A DNA stretch of 64,000 nt from Pseudomonadota bacterium (lineage in GTDB: Bacteria; Pseudomonadota; Gammaproteobacteria; Burkholderiales; Burkholderiaceae_C): contig JAEZWW010000117.1 of NCBI GenBank assembly GCA_023442945.1, forward strand, positions 62,001 through 126,000, given 5' to 3'. Shown one piece after another: positions 33,261-42,152 of this stretch (position 1 is its first letter; every line of letters begins with the position of its first letter). The notes below the pieces were generated by a model that worked only from the letters and a program-made list of their open reading frames with translations, made no database searches and was not told the origin of the DNA. The position numbers were made by a program, and so were the translations under genes.

Positions 33261-33322
33261 ATTTTCAATAAAAGCACGCTGACGCCCTAGAGCCATCTGC
33301 GCAAGCAGCTTCTTTTTTAGGA
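33261..33322 (-). repeat. Family A dispersed repeat, copy 11
   Basis: Minus orientation, somewhat diverged: GACGCCCTAGAGCCATCTGC then GCAAGCAGCTTCTTTTTTAG. Confidence 0.8.
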
Positions 33323-33513
33323 GCATTGGCGGGTTCTTCATGCCGCGGCAGGCCTTGCTTCTGCCGTCGTCGCCGTACGCCATAACTGGCGAGCTCACGA
33401 TCAAGCCGTCCCCGCACGAAGCGCACACGCCGGCGCGGCGTGCGGGCGCGCGGCGTTCAGCGATTTGCAGCGCCGCCCGCCGCCGTCACATTTCTGAAAA
33501 CCCTGATTTCAGC

Positions 33514-33527
33514 GTGCCTACGCAAAT
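33514..33527. promoter_or_regulatory. Imperfect MarR-type operator site
   Basis: GTGCCTACGCAAAT: a degenerate version of the perfect palindrome 29 bp downstream. Confidence 0.5.
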
Positions 33528-33542
33528 TTCTCTTGGTCAATG

Positions 33543-33556
33543 TTTGCCTAGGCAAA
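33543..33556. promoter_or_regulatory. Perfect palindrome, likely MarR operator
   Basis: TTTGCCTAGGCAAA, a perfect 14-bp dyad 50 bp upstream of the marR start and the typical size and symmetry for MarR-family sites. Binding here would repress the operon and its own gene. Confidence 0.65.
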
Positions 33557-33605
33557 TAAAATCGCGCCCCTTCCCCAACCTGTTCCAGTTTCAAGTCTCG
33601 CCACC

Positions 33606-34115
33606 ATGGATTCGCGTGCTCCCCAGGACGGACCGTCGCCCGGTGCCCAGCCGTACTACGCGCCAGAAGATTTTCGGCCGGAAAACGGCCTGCTGCTGCT
33701 CTTGCGCCTGGCGCAAATGGCCATCGCGCAACGTGTCGCTGACGAAACCGACCTGGGCGGGTCCACCATCCCGCAGTGGCTGCCGCTCTACAAGGTGCAC
33801 AGCGGCCACGCCAACACCGTGGCGGATCTGGCGCGCAAATGCACGGTGGATGCGGGCGCCATGACGCGCTTGCTCGACCGGCTGGAGCGCAAGGGCCTGT
33901 GCCGCCGCGTGCGTTCCGAAACCGACCGGCGCGTAGTTCATATTGAGCTCACGCCCGAAGGCGTGGAGGTCGCCCGCAGCGTGCCGGAGGTGCTGAGTCG
34001 GGTCTACAACACCGCGCTGTCCGACTTCAGCCACGAAGAGTGGCAGCAGTTGCAGGGCTACCTGCGCCGTCTGTGCGTCAACGCCGAGCGGGCGCCGATC
34101 AAGGAATCTCCATGA
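33606..34115 (+). CDS. MarR family transcriptional regulator
   Basis: 169 residues. The winged helix spans roughly residues 60-125: SGHANTVADLARKCTVDAGA, MTRLLDRLERKGLCRRVRSE and the wing TDRRVVHIELTPEGVEVA. Two cysteines (Cys near KCTVD and in GLCRR) could be redox-sensitive. It starts the operon marR-nodT-emrA-emrB and is coupled to the next gene by ATGA, so it probably represses the pump. Two palindromic sites upstream support autoregulation. Confidence 0.93.
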   Translation: MDSRAPQDGPSPGAQPYYAPEDFRPENGLLLLLRLAQMAIAQRVADETDLGGSTIPQWLPLYKVHSGHANTVADLARKCTVDAGAMTRLLDRLERKGLCRRVRSETDRRVVHIELTPEGVEVARSVPEVLSRVYNTALSDFSHEEWQQLQGYLRRLCVNAERAPIKESP

Positions 34116-35575
34116 ACACCAAGCCCCCTCTGCACGCCACCGCCACCGCCGCGGCCGCCCTGGCGGCATTGCTGCTGGCCGGCTGCGCCAACATGTCGGG
34201 CATCGACACCACAGCGCAATTGCGCGACGCGGCGGCGCTGGGTTTGCCCGCGCCGGCCGAAGCCCTCAGCCCGGCGCCCGATTGGTGGGCGGCACTGGGC
34301 GATCCGCAGCTGGACCGCCTGGTGAACGAGGCGCTGGCCGGCAACCCCAACCTGCGCGTGGCCGCGGCGCGTGTGACCAAGGCGCGCGCGGCGCAGGCCA
34401 TCGCCGAGGCGGCCTATGCGCCACAGGTCAACGGTCAGCTCGACCTGAACCGCCAGAGCTTCTCCAGCAACTACATCTACCCGCCGCCGCTGGGCGGCTC
34501 GACCCAGACGCTGGGCAACCTGCAGATCAACGGCGGCTGGGAGATCGACTTCTTCGGCAAGCACGAGGGCGGTTCGAATTCCGCCATCGGCCAGCTGCAC
34601 GCGGCCGAGGCCGAGGCCGACGCGGCGCGCGTGCTGCTGGCGACGAATGTGGTGCGCGCCTACGTCAAGTGGGCAGCGCTGAATGACCAGTACACCGTGG
34701 CCGGCCGCGCGCTGGCGCAGCGGCAGGAAATGCTGAAGCTGGTCGAAGACCGCGTGCGCGCCGGTTTGGACAACCAGCTGCAGATGCGCCAGAACGAAAC
34801 CGGCCGCGCCGATTCGCGCACCCAGATGAGCGCCTACGAGCAACAGCAGGACGCTGCCCGCAACGCGCTGGCGGCCCTGCTGGGCCAGCCGCACCTGGAC
34901 GCGGGCGTGCAGCCGCCGCGCCTGTCGCAGCTCAAGACCCTGGCCGTGCCGCAGCAGATGGACGCCAACTGGCTGGCGCGCCGCGCCGACATCGTCGCCG
35001 CGCGCTGGCGTGTGGAGGCGGCGCGCGGTGAGGTGCAGGTCGCCAAGTCGCAGTTCTATCCCAACATCAATCTGGCGGCCTTCATCGGCTTTCAGAGCAT
35101 CGGGCTGGGCAACCTGCTCAAGGGCGACAGCTTCCAGTGGGGCGTTGGCCCTGCGATCCGCCTGCCGATCTTCGAAGCCGGTCGCCTGCGCGCCAACCTG
35201 GGCGCCAAGACCGCCGACGTCGACGCCGCCATCGAAACCTACAACGCCACCGTGATCGACGCCATGCGCGACGCGGCCGACCAGTCGCAGGCCGTGCGCG
35301 CGGTGGACCGCCAGCGCAGCGAGCAGGCGGTCGCTCTGCGCGCCGCCGAAGGCGCCTATGACATCGCGCAGCGCCGTTACAAGGGCGGCCTGGGCACTTA
35401 CCTGGACGTGCTGACCGCCGAGACCGCGGTGCTGGCGCAGCGCCGCGCGCGGGTCGACCTGGCTGCGCGAGCGGTCGATGCGCAGATCGGCCTGGCGCAC
35501 GCCATGGGTGGCGGCTGGCAGCCGTCGCCCGAGCTGACCCCGCCGTCCGCACCCAGCGCCAGCGCGCAGCCCTGA
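34112..35575 (+). CDS. Outer membrane efflux lipoprotein (NodT/OprM family)
   Basis: 487 residues. The signal ends in a lipobox (AALAALLLAGCANMSGIDTT), and two OEP repeats follow (DPQLDRLVNEALAGNPNLRV, PAIRLPIFEAGRLRANLGAK). It forms the outer-membrane channel of a tripartite pump with the EmrA-like and EmrB-like proteins after it. Start chosen by the ATGA overlap with marR. Confidence 0.93.
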   Translation: MNTKPPLHATATAAAALAALLLAGCANMSGIDTTAQLRDAAALGLPAPAEALSPAPDWWAALGDPQLDRLVNEALAGNPNLRVAAARVTKARAAQAIAEAAYAPQVNGQLDLNRQSFSSNYIYPPPLGGSTQTLGNLQINGGWEIDFFGKHEGGSNSAIGQLHAAEAEADAARVLLATNVVRAYVKWAALNDQYTVAGRALAQRQEMLKLVEDRVRAGLDNQLQMRQNETGRADSRTQMSAYEQQQDAARNALAALLGQPHLDAGVQPPRLSQLKTLAVPQQMDANWLARRADIVAARWRVEAARGEVQVAKSQFYPNINLAAFIGFQSIGLGNLLKGDSFQWGVGPAIRLPIFEAGRLRANLGAKTADVDAAIETYNATVIDAMRDAADQSQAVRAVDRQRSEQAVALRAAEGAYDIAQRRYKGGLGTYLDVLTAETAVLAQRRARVDLAARAVDAQIGLAHAMGGGWQPSPELTPPSAPSASAQP

Positions 35576-35629
35576 GCCAGCGCTGCTGAACGCCACCGTC
35601 CTTCTTCGATTCGCTCGACTGAAAATACC

Positions 35630-37003
35630 ATGTCAAACACCGATCAAGCGCCCGTCCCATCTGCGCAGGCAGCTCCTGAAAACGCAGCGGTTCAGGTGGA
35701 AGATTCACCGCCCGCGCGTGGCATGAACCCCAAGCGCAAGCGTGCGCTGCTGATCCTGAGCACCGTGATGGTGCTGGGTGGCGTGGCCTGGGGTCTGTAC
35801 GACTGGCTGGTGCTCAGCCATTTCGAGGACACCGACAACGCCTACGTCCAGGGCAACGTCATCCAGATCACGCCGCAGGTCGGCGGCACGGTGACGGCCA
35901 TCATGGCCGACGAGACCGACCGGGTCGAAGCCGGCCAGCCGCTGGTCAAGCTGGACGCGGCCGACGCCAACGTCGCCCTATCACAGGCCGAGGCTGCGCT
36001 GGGCCAGGCGGTGCGTCAGGTGCGCACGCTGTACGTCAACAACGCTGGGCTGGCCGCGCAGGTGCGCCTGCGCGAGGCCGACGTGGCCAAGGCCCGCAGC
36101 CAGCTGAGCACCGCGCAGCAGGACCTGGGCCGCCGCCAGGCGCTGACGCAAGGCGGCGCCGTGTCGGGCGAAGAACTCGCCCACGCCCGTTCGCAAGTCA
36201 CCAGCGCGCAGACCGCCGTGGAAGCCGCGCAGGCCGCTGTGGTGGCCGCGCGCGAACAGCTCAGCAGCAACCGCGCGCTGACCGACGGCACGCCGGTCGA
36301 GCAGCACCCCAGCGTGCAGGCCGCCGCCGCCAAGGTGCGCGAAGCCTGGATCGCCGCGCACCGCATGACGCTGCCCGCGCCCGTGTCGGGCTACGTCAGC
36401 AAGCGCAACGTGCAGCTGGGTCAGCGCGTGGCGCCCGGCGCGCCGCTGATGGCCGTGGTGCCGCTGGACGCGCTGTGGGTCGACGCCAATTTCAAGGAAA
36501 ACCAGCTGCGCAACCTGCGCGTGGGCCAGCCCGTCAAGCTGGTGGCCGACGCCTATGGCAGCAAGGTGGTGTACGACGGCAAGGTGGCCGGCCTGGGCAT
36601 TGCCACTGGCGCGGCGTCGGCGCTGCTGCCAGCGCAAAACGCCACCGGCAACTGGATCAAGGTGGTGCAGCGCGTGCCGGTGCGCGTGACGCTGGACCCG
36701 GCCCAGCTGAAGGCGCGCCCGCTGCGCGTCGGCCTGTCGATGGAAGCCAAGGTCGACATCGCCGACCAGAGCGGGGCCGATTTGGCCTCGGCCGCCCGCA
36801 CCGGCGACGCCGCCCGCACCCAGGTCTTCGCCGAAGCCGACAAGGGCGCCGACGAGCGCGTGCACGCCATCATCGCGCAGAACCTGGGCCGCGCCATGGC
36901 GCCCGCCGCTGCCAGCGCGCCCGGCGCAGCGGCCGGCCCCGCGTCCGCCACGTCTTCGGCCGAACACCACGCCGGCCAGGGTCGCGCCGGGCGCGCCGGT
37001 TGA
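35630..37003 (+). CDS. emrA: EmrA-like membrane fusion protein (HlyD family)
   Basis: 457 residues. A single N-terminal anchor (RALLILSTVMVLGGVAWGLY) is followed by the EmrA signature (DTDNAYVQGNVIQITPQVGG), a coiled-coil of about 140 residues (including AQAAVVAAREQLSSNRALTD) and a beta-barrel part (VSKRNVQLGQRVAPGAPLMA). The tail is Ala/Gly-rich. The first 20 residues (VPSAQAAPENAAV) are encoded by a family A copy. It bridges the inner membrane pump EmrB and the NodT channel. Confidence 0.93.
   Translation: MSNTDQAPVPSAQAAPENAAVQVEDSPPARGMNPKRKRALLILSTVMVLGGVAWGLYDWLVLSHFEDTDNAYVQGNVIQITPQVGGTVTAIMADETDRVEAGQPLVKLDAADANVALSQAEAALGQAVRQVRTLYVNNAGLAAQVRLREADVAKARSQLSTAQQDLGRRQALTQGGAVSGEELAHARSQVTSAQTAVEAAQAAVVAAREQLSSNRALTDGTPVEQHPSVQAAAAKVREAWIAAHRMTLPAPVSGYVSKRNVQLGQRVAPGAPLMAVVPLDALWVDANFKENQLRNLRVGQPVKLVADAYGSKVVYDGKVAGLGIATGAASALLPAQNATGNWIKVVQRVPVRVTLDPAQLKARPLRVGLSMEAKVDIADQSGADLASAARTGDAARTQVFAEADKGADERVHAIIAQNLGRAMAPAAASAPGAAAGPASATSSAEHHAGQGRAGRAG
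35648..35690 (-). repeat. Family A dispersed repeat, copy 12, in the emrA 5' end
   Basis: Minus orientation: CGTCCCATCTGCGCAGGCAG then CTCCTGAAAACGCAGCGG. Read in frame as VPSAQAAPENAAV just before the transmembrane anchor. Confidence 0.8.
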
Positions 37004-37022
37004 ACAGCGTTCCGGCGAGTTT

Positions 37023-37078
37023 GCTTTTATTTTGATAGCTGCCTGCGCACATTGGGCAAGCGTTTGAAACGGATTTGA
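37023..37078 (+). repeat. Family A dispersed repeat, copy 13
   Basis: Plus orientation between emrA and emrB: TTTTGATAGCTGCCTGCGCA then CATTGGGCAAGCGTTTGAAA. The 3' GGCC end has diverged. Confidence 0.75.
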
Positions 37079-37081
37079 TCC

Positions 37082-38638
37082 ATGGCCGCACCTCAGGCTC
37101 CGATGGCCCATCCGCCGCTGACGGGCAGCACGCGCGTGCTGGGCACGCTGGCCTTGTCGGCGGCCACGTTCATGAACGTGCTGGATTCGTCGATCGCCAA
37201 CGTGTCGCTGCCGGCGATTTCGGGCGACCTGGGCGTCAGCACGGTCCAGGGCACCTGGGTCATCACCAGTTTCGCCGTCGCCAACGCCATTTCCGTGCCG
37301 CTGACCGGCTGGCTCACGCAGCGCCTGGGGCAGGTGCGCTTGTTCATCGGCAGTGTGCTGCTGTTCGTGCTGGCGTCCTGGCTGTGCGGCCTGGCGCCGA
37401 ACATGACCTTGCTGATTGCCTTCCGGGCGCTGCAGGGCTTTGTCGCCGGGCCGATGATTCCGCTGTCGCAGACGCTGCTGTTGTCGAGCTACCCACCGGC
37501 CAAGGCGGGCCTGGCCATGGCGATGTGGTCCATCACCACGCTGGTGGCGCCGATCATGGGGCCGCTCTTGGGCGGCTGGATCACCGACAACGTCAGCTGG
37601 CCGTGGATCTTCTACATCAACGTCCCGGTCGGTCTGGTCGCCGCGGGCGCGACCTGGCTGATCTACCGCGACCGTGAGACCGCCACGCGCAAGCTGCCGA
37701 TCGACGTGGTCGGCCTGGCGCTGCTGGTGGTCTGGGTCGGCTCGCTGCAGCTGATGCTGGACAAGGGCAAGGAGCTGGACTGGTTCCACTCGCCGCTGAT
37801 CATTGGCTTTGCCGTGGTCGCTGTGGTCGGCCTCGCGTTCTTCCTGGTGTGGGAGCTGACGGACGAGCACCCGGTGGTGGACCTGTCGCTGTTCAAGCGG
37901 CGCAATTTCTGGGCCGGTGCGCTGGCCTTGTCGGTGGGTTACGGCCTGTTCTTCGGCAACGTGGTGCTGCTGCCGCTGTGGCTGCAGCAGTTCATGGGTT
38001 ACACGGCAACGCAGGCGGGCATGGTCATGGCACCGGTGGGCTTGCTGGCCATCGTGCTGTCGCCCATCGTCGGGCTGACCATCAGCCGGGTGGACCCGCG
38101 CATTTACGCCAGCCTGTCGTTCGTGGTGTTCGCGCTCGTGCTGTGGATGCGCTCGCAGTTCACCACGCAGACCGATTTCGCCACCTTCATGGTGCCGACG
38201 ATCATCCAGGGCATCGCGATGGCGGGCTTTTTCATCCCGCTGGTGACGATCACGCTGTCGGGCATCGAGCCTTCGCGCATCCCAGCCGCGTCGGGCCTGT
38301 CCAACTTCACCCGCATCACCGCGGGCGCCATGGGCACGTCGATCGCGACCACGCTGTGGGAGGACCGCGCGGCCATGCACCACGCGCAGCTGGCCGAGTC
38401 GATCAACCACGGCAGCCCGGTGGCCATGGAAACCCTGCGCCAGCTGGAAGCGGGTGGCATGAGCCACCAGCAAGCCCTGGGCGTGGTGAACAACCTGGTG
38501 ACGCAGCAGGCCTTCATGCTGTCGACGCAGGAGGTGTTTTACGCCTCGGCCCTGCTGTTCCTCAGCCTGATCGCCGTCGTGTGGCTGGCGGGGCGCCCCA
38601 AGGGTGGGGCATCGGCCGACGCGGCCGGCGCGCATTGA
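37082..38638 (+). CDS. emrB: EmrB-like DHA2 family multidrug MFS transporter
   Basis: 518 residues with about 14 membrane helices, the DHA2 pattern. The motif-C-like MNVLDSSIANVSLPAISGDL, the motif A GWLTQRLGQVRLFIGSVLLF and LLGGWITDNVSWPWIFYINV are typical of EmrB/QacA. It exports hydrophobic drugs or fatty-acid-like compounds with the two preceding proteins. It is 78 bp after emrA, with a family A element in the gap. Confidence 0.93.
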   Translation: MAAPQAPMAHPPLTGSTRVLGTLALSAATFMNVLDSSIANVSLPAISGDLGVSTVQGTWVITSFAVANAISVPLTGWLTQRLGQVRLFIGSVLLFVLASWLCGLAPNMTLLIAFRALQGFVAGPMIPLSQTLLLSSYPPAKAGLAMAMWSITTLVAPIMGPLLGGWITDNVSWPWIFYINVPVGLVAAGATWLIYRDRETATRKLPIDVVGLALLVVWVGSLQLMLDKGKELDWFHSPLIIGFAVVAVVGLAFFLVWELTDEHPVVDLSLFKRRNFWAGALALSVGYGLFFGNVVLLPLWLQQFMGYTATQAGMVMAPVGLLAIVLSPIVGLTISRVDPRIYASLSFVVFALVLWMRSQFTTQTDFATFMVPTIIQGIAMAGFFIPLVTITLSGIEPSRIPAASGLSNFTRITAGAMGTSIATTLWEDRAAMHHAQLAESINHGSPVAMETLRQLEAGGMSHQQALGVVNNLVTQQAFMLSTQEVFYASALLFLSLIAVVWLAGRPKGGASADAAGAH

Positions 38639-38686
38639 CGCCTGGGGCAGAGCAGGGCGGCAGGCCCGACGCTGCGCTTGGCGCGG

Positions 38687-39373
38687 TCAGTCGGGTGTCC
38701 GGCGCGCGCGGGCGCGTGCCAACGCGGCTTCGATGGTGGCGCGCTTGCGGTCCAGTTCGGCCGGCGTGGCGTTCTTGACCAGCTCCGGCAGCCTGGCCAG
38801 CTTGTCCTGCGCCTTGGCTTCAAGCCTTTTGGCGTTCTCGCCGGCGCTGCGCTTGCGCCGGGTGCTCGTTTTTTCATGGCGAATTCGCGCATCGTCCGCC
38901 TGTGCTGGGCTCCAGGCCTGCCAGCCGGTGCGGCTGCCGGTGACGTTTTCCAGCGCGATGCAGTCGACGGGGCAGACCGGAATGCACAGCTCGCAGCCGG
39001 TGCAGTCGGCTTCGATCACCGTGTGCATGCGCTTGTTGCCACCGACGATGCAGTCCACCGGGCAAGCCTTGATGCACAGCGTGCAGCCGATGCACCAGGC
39101 TTCATCGATCCAGGCGACGTGGCGCGGGCCTTCGGTGCCAAAGTCGGGGTTGAGGGCTTGCACCGGCTGGCCGGTCACCGCCGCCAGCCGCTGGATGCCT
39201 TCCGCGCCGCCCGGCGGGCACTGGTTGATGGCGGCCTCACCCTGCACGATGGCCCGTGCGTAGGCCGCGCAGTCCGGGTAGCCGCAGCGCGTGCACTGGG
39301 TCTGCGGCAGCACCGCCAGCACTTTGTGGGCGAGCTCGTCCTGGGCTTCGGGGGTGGGCGTGTCGGAACGCAT
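38687..39373 (-). CDS. RnfB/RsxB-like ferredoxin (soluble form)
   Basis: 228 residues. Begins [20 protein letters not shown] then [20 protein letters not shown], the 4Fe-4S domain of RnfB. Two ferredoxin motifs follow: [15 protein letters not shown] and [15 protein letters not shown]. The N-terminal membrane anchor of full RnfB is absent, and the last 80 residues are a basic, helical tail ([20 protein letters not shown]). No other rnf genes are here. It is the usual short 'electron transport complex subunit RsxB' of Comamonadaceae, of unknown partner. Confidence 0.88.
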   Translation of the reverse strand: MRSDTPTPEAQDELAHKVLAVLPQTQCTRCGYPDCAAYARAIVQGEAAINQCPPGGAEGIQRLAAVTGQPVQALNPDFGTEGPRHVAWIDEAWCIGCTLCIKACPVDCIVGGNKRMHTVIEADCTGCELCIPVCPVDCIALENVTGSRTGWQAWSPAQADDARIRHEKTSTRRKRSAGENAKRLEAKAQDKLARLPELVKNATPAELDRKRATIEAALARARARRTPD

Positions 39374-39385
39374 CGGGGCCGTGGT

Positions 39386-39416
39386 GAAAACGAGAACGCC
39401 CGCAGGCGCGGGCGTT
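39386..39416 (-). terminator. Hairpin terminator of the PHA depolymerase gene
   Basis: AACGCCCGC and GCGGGCGTT form a 9-bp stem with a 4-base loop, then CTCGTTTTC on the minus strand, between the two minus-strand genes. Confidence 0.7.
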
Positions 39417-39438
39417 GGGGCGGGTTGCGCGCGCCCGA

Positions 39439-41058
39439 TCAGCGTGCGCTGGCCTGGCGGCGTTTGGCGGTGGCCTTGGGCGCAGCGACCTTGGCGGCCG
39501 GCTTGCGCGCGGTCCGGGTGGTCTTGCCAGCGGCGGCGCCATTGACGGCGGCGGCTTTGGCAGGCGTGGCGCTTCGGCGCTTGGCGGGCGTGGGGCGCGT
39601 CACCGCCGCCAGATCCACCACCACGGGCGGCAGCAGCGGCGCTGCCAGCGTGACGGGGTCCAGCACCTCGGCTTCTGGCGGACCTTCCACCGGGTCGATG
39701 TGCAAATGGTGGTGGTCCGCTTCGCGTTCGGCCACCACGGCGCGGCGAACGGCGACGGGGGCCGGTGTGGCGATGTCGTCTTCGGCGGCCGCCTTGGCGT
39801 GGAAGTCGGCAATGAAGGCTTTCACCTGCGGGTACACCACGGTGCGCCAGCGGCGGCCGCTGAAGATGCCGTAGTGGCCTGCGCCCTTGACTTCCAGGTG
39901 GTCACCTTCGCGGCGCACGATCTTCTTGCACAGGTTGTGCGCGGCGCGGGTCTGGCCGGCGCCCGAGATGTCGTCCAGCTCGCCTTCAACGGTGAGCAGC
40001 GCGGTGCCGGTGATGTCCTGCGGGCGCACGCGTTCGATGTTGCCAGCGGGCGAGCGCACGTCCCAGGTGCCGTGCACCAGGTTGAAGTCCTGGAACACCG
40101 TCTTGATGGTTTCCAGGTAATAGTCGGCGTCCATGTCGAGCACGGCGTTGTACTCGTCGTAGAACTTGCGGTGCGTGTCGGCGCTGGACTGGTCGCCCTT
40201 GATCAGGTCGCGGAAGTAGTCGTAGTGGCTGCTGGTGTGGCGGTCCGGGTTCATGGCGATGAAGCCGGCGTGCTGCAGAAAGCCCGGGTACACGCGGCGA
40301 CCGGCGCCGGGGTAGTTGGGCGGCACGCGGTAGATCACGTTGTTCTCGAACCATTCAAAGCTGCGCTGCACGGCCAGGTCGTTCACGGCCGTGGGCGACT
40401 TGCGGGCGTCGATCGGGCCGCCCATCATGGTCATGGTGATGGGGGTCTTCTCGCCGCGCGAGGCCATCAGCGACACGGCGGCCAGCACCGGCACGGTGGG
40501 CTGGCACACGCTGATGACGTGGCAGTTGCCGTACTTGCCCTGCAGGTGGCGGATGAAGTCCTGCACGTAGTTGATGTAGTCGTCCAGGTGGAATTCACCT
40601 TCGGACAGCGGCACCATGCAGGCGTTCTTCCAGTCGGTGATGTAGACCTTGTGGCCTTCCAGCATGGTGCGCACGGTGTCGCGCAGCAGGGTCGCGTAGT
40701 GGCCCGACAGCGGCGCCACCACCAGCACGGGCGGTTGGCCTTTGAGCTTTTCCAGCGTCGCCGGGTCGTCGGAAAAGCGCTTGAAGCGCAGCAGCTCGCA
40801 AAAGGGCTTGTCCAGCTCAACGCGCTCGTCGATGGCGACTTCCACCCCATCGACCGGCACCTTGCGGATGCCGAATTCGGGCTTTTCGTAGTCCTTGGCC
40901 AGGCGGTAGAACAGCGAATAGGCGGCGGCCACGCGCTGGGCGAGGGGCGTTTGCCCCATCATCGAGTGCGAATTGCCGAACATCTTGGAGGCGGCTTCGG
41001 CCATTCCAGCGAAAGGCTCGAGCAGCGAACGCTGCGCTTCGTAGATTTGATAGAGCAT
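39439..41058 (-). CDS. phaZ: Intracellular polyhydroxyalkanoate depolymerase
   Basis: 539 residues from the ATG at 41058 ([20 protein letters not shown]). The intracellular PhaZ family is shown by [37 protein letters not shown] and the Cys nucleophile in [20 protein letters not shown]; the acid and His positions are in [14 protein letters not shown] and [15 protein letters not shown]. It breaks down native granules of poly-3-hydroxybutyrate. The last ~50 residues are an Ala/Lys/Arg-rich tail ([20 protein letters not shown]) absent from the basic family and histone-H1/PhaM-like, which may bind DNA or granules. Confidence 0.93.
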   Translation of the reverse strand: MLYQIYEAQRSLLEPFAGMAEAASKMFGNSHSMMGQTPLAQRVAAAYSLFYRLAKDYEKPEFGIRKVPVDGVEVAIDERVELDKPFCELLRFKRFSDDPATLEKLKGQPPVLVVAPLSGHYATLLRDTVRTMLEGHKVYITDWKNACMVPLSEGEFHLDDYINYVQDFIRHLQGKYGNCHVISVCQPTVPVLAAVSLMASRGEKTPITMTMMGGPIDARKSPTAVNDLAVQRSFEWFENNVIYRVPPNYPGAGRRVYPGFLQHAGFIAMNPDRHTSSHYDYFRDLIKGDQSSADTHRKFYDEYNAVLDMDADYYLETIKTVFQDFNLVHGTWDVRSPAGNIERVRPQDITGTALLTVEGELDDISGAGQTRAAHNLCKKIVRREGDHLEVKGAGHYGIFSGRRWRTVVYPQVKAFIADFHAKAAAEDDIATPAPVAVRRAVVAEREADHHHLHIDPVEGPPEAEVLDPVTLAAPLLPPVVVDLAAVTRPTPAKRRSATPAKAAAVNGAAAGKTTRTARKPAAKVAAPKATAKRRQASAR

Positions 41059-41086
41059 GGGCAATGGGAGGGAACTAACCAAATTG

Positions 41087-41097
41087 TTGCGATGCAA
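41087..41097. promoter_or_regulatory. Dyad TTGC-GAT-GCAA upstream of phaZ, possible regulator site
   Basis: A short inverted repeat in an AT-rich patch (41080-41105) about 30-40 bp before the phaZ start. TGC-N3-GCA is the form described for PhaR sites in some bacteria; assignment is tentative. Confidence 0.35.
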
Positions 41098-41341
41098 TAT
41101 AACGCAGCTGGCCTCAAATTGCAGTCGGTTGTAACCACTAATCCGGTGTAGGAGGGCCGCGCCCTGGCGCCGCCGACGGGCGGCGCGCCTACCCAGCCCA
41201 GCACAGGAACATCAGCTTGCGTGAGGCTGACGTGGTTCCCCCCTGCGCCCCGTGCGTGTCGCGCGCGCGACCTGCCGGAAGGTGCTGTGCCGCCGGCAGT
41301 ACCGGCAGCTGTTGGAAGCGCCACAGGTATCATGCCCGCCC

Positions 41342-42145
41342 ATGACCTCCGGCTTCTCGCTCTACGACTGGCTGATGGGCCTCGGGCGGGGGCTGTTGCG
41401 CTGGGCGCTGGGTTGGTGGATCGTCGTTTTCATCGGCGCGCAGCTGGCCGTGCTGGCGTTTTCACCGTCCAGCTACCAGCGCGAATCCCGGGGCGTGGTG
41501 CTGCGCCAGCTGTACTTCGCCGCCGGCCCTGGTTTGCCCGGGTTCACCACGCTGATGGCGCTGTTCAACGTGGTGTTGATCCGCATCCTGGTGGTCACCG
41601 CCTTCGCCTACGGGCTGACGCAGTACGCGCTGGATGCGGTCGTGCGCGTGCTGCTGCTGGAGCTGATTCCCCTGATTGCCGCCTTGTTTGTGGCGGTCGA
41701 ATACACGATCCCCGGCGGGTCCGAGCTCTACAAGCTGCGCCGCAGCGGCGAATTGGACGCCATGCGCGCCCGCGGGATCGACCCGCTCAGCCGCGAGGTG
41801 CTGCCGCGGGTGCTGGCCGGCATGTTCGCGGTGCTGCTGCTGGCCCTGCTGAGCTGCCTGTTGTCGCTGGTGCTGGCCTACGTGGCGGTGCATGGTTTCA
41901 CTGTCGCGGGCGTGGCCTCGTTCAACCACGTGGTCGGTAACATCTTCAACCCTGTGGTGTCGCTGATCTTCACCATGAAGACGCTGGCGTTCGCCATCGC
42001 GGTGGCGCTGCTGCCGGTCGCCAACGCCCTGCGCGACATCCCGCACCGGCCGTCGCGCACCAGTGTGGAGCTGCAAGGCCTGGTGCAGATGTTCGTGCTG
42101 ATGCTGGTGATCGAGATCGCCTCGCTCGTGGGCAACTACTATTGA
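41342..42145 (+). CDS. MlaE-family ABC transporter permease of an MCE system
   Basis: 267 residues from the ATG at 41342. Five to six membrane helices; the family's cytosolic coupling helix region is seen at GGSELYKLRRSGELDAMRARG with IDPLSREVLPRVLAGMFAVL. This is the permease of an MCE-type phospholipid transporter. It is followed after 7 bp by the MCE gene. Usual companions include an ATPase (MlaF), which is not encoded in this region. Confidence 0.88.
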   Translation: MTSGFSLYDWLMGLGRGLLRWALGWWIVVFIGAQLAVLAFSPSSYQRESRGVVLRQLYFAAGPGLPGFTTLMALFNVVLIRILVVTAFAYGLTQYALDAVVRVLLLELIPLIAALFVAVEYTIPGGSELYKLRRSGELDAMRARGIDPLSREVLPRVLAGMFAVLLLALLSCLLSLVLAYVAVHGFTVAGVASFNHVVGNIFNPVVSLIFTMKTLAFAIAVALLPVANALRDIPHRPSRTSVELQGLVQMFVLMLVIEIASLVGNYY

Positions 42146-42152
42146 GCGCCCG

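Larger units (their letters stand above)
33093..33605. other. Intergenic region upstream of the efflux operon
   Basis: About 513 bp. It holds family A copy 11 and, near its right end, two related palindromic operator-like sites. The AT-richer strip 33490-33580 is the likely promoter of the marR gene. No credible ORF. Confidence 0.6.
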
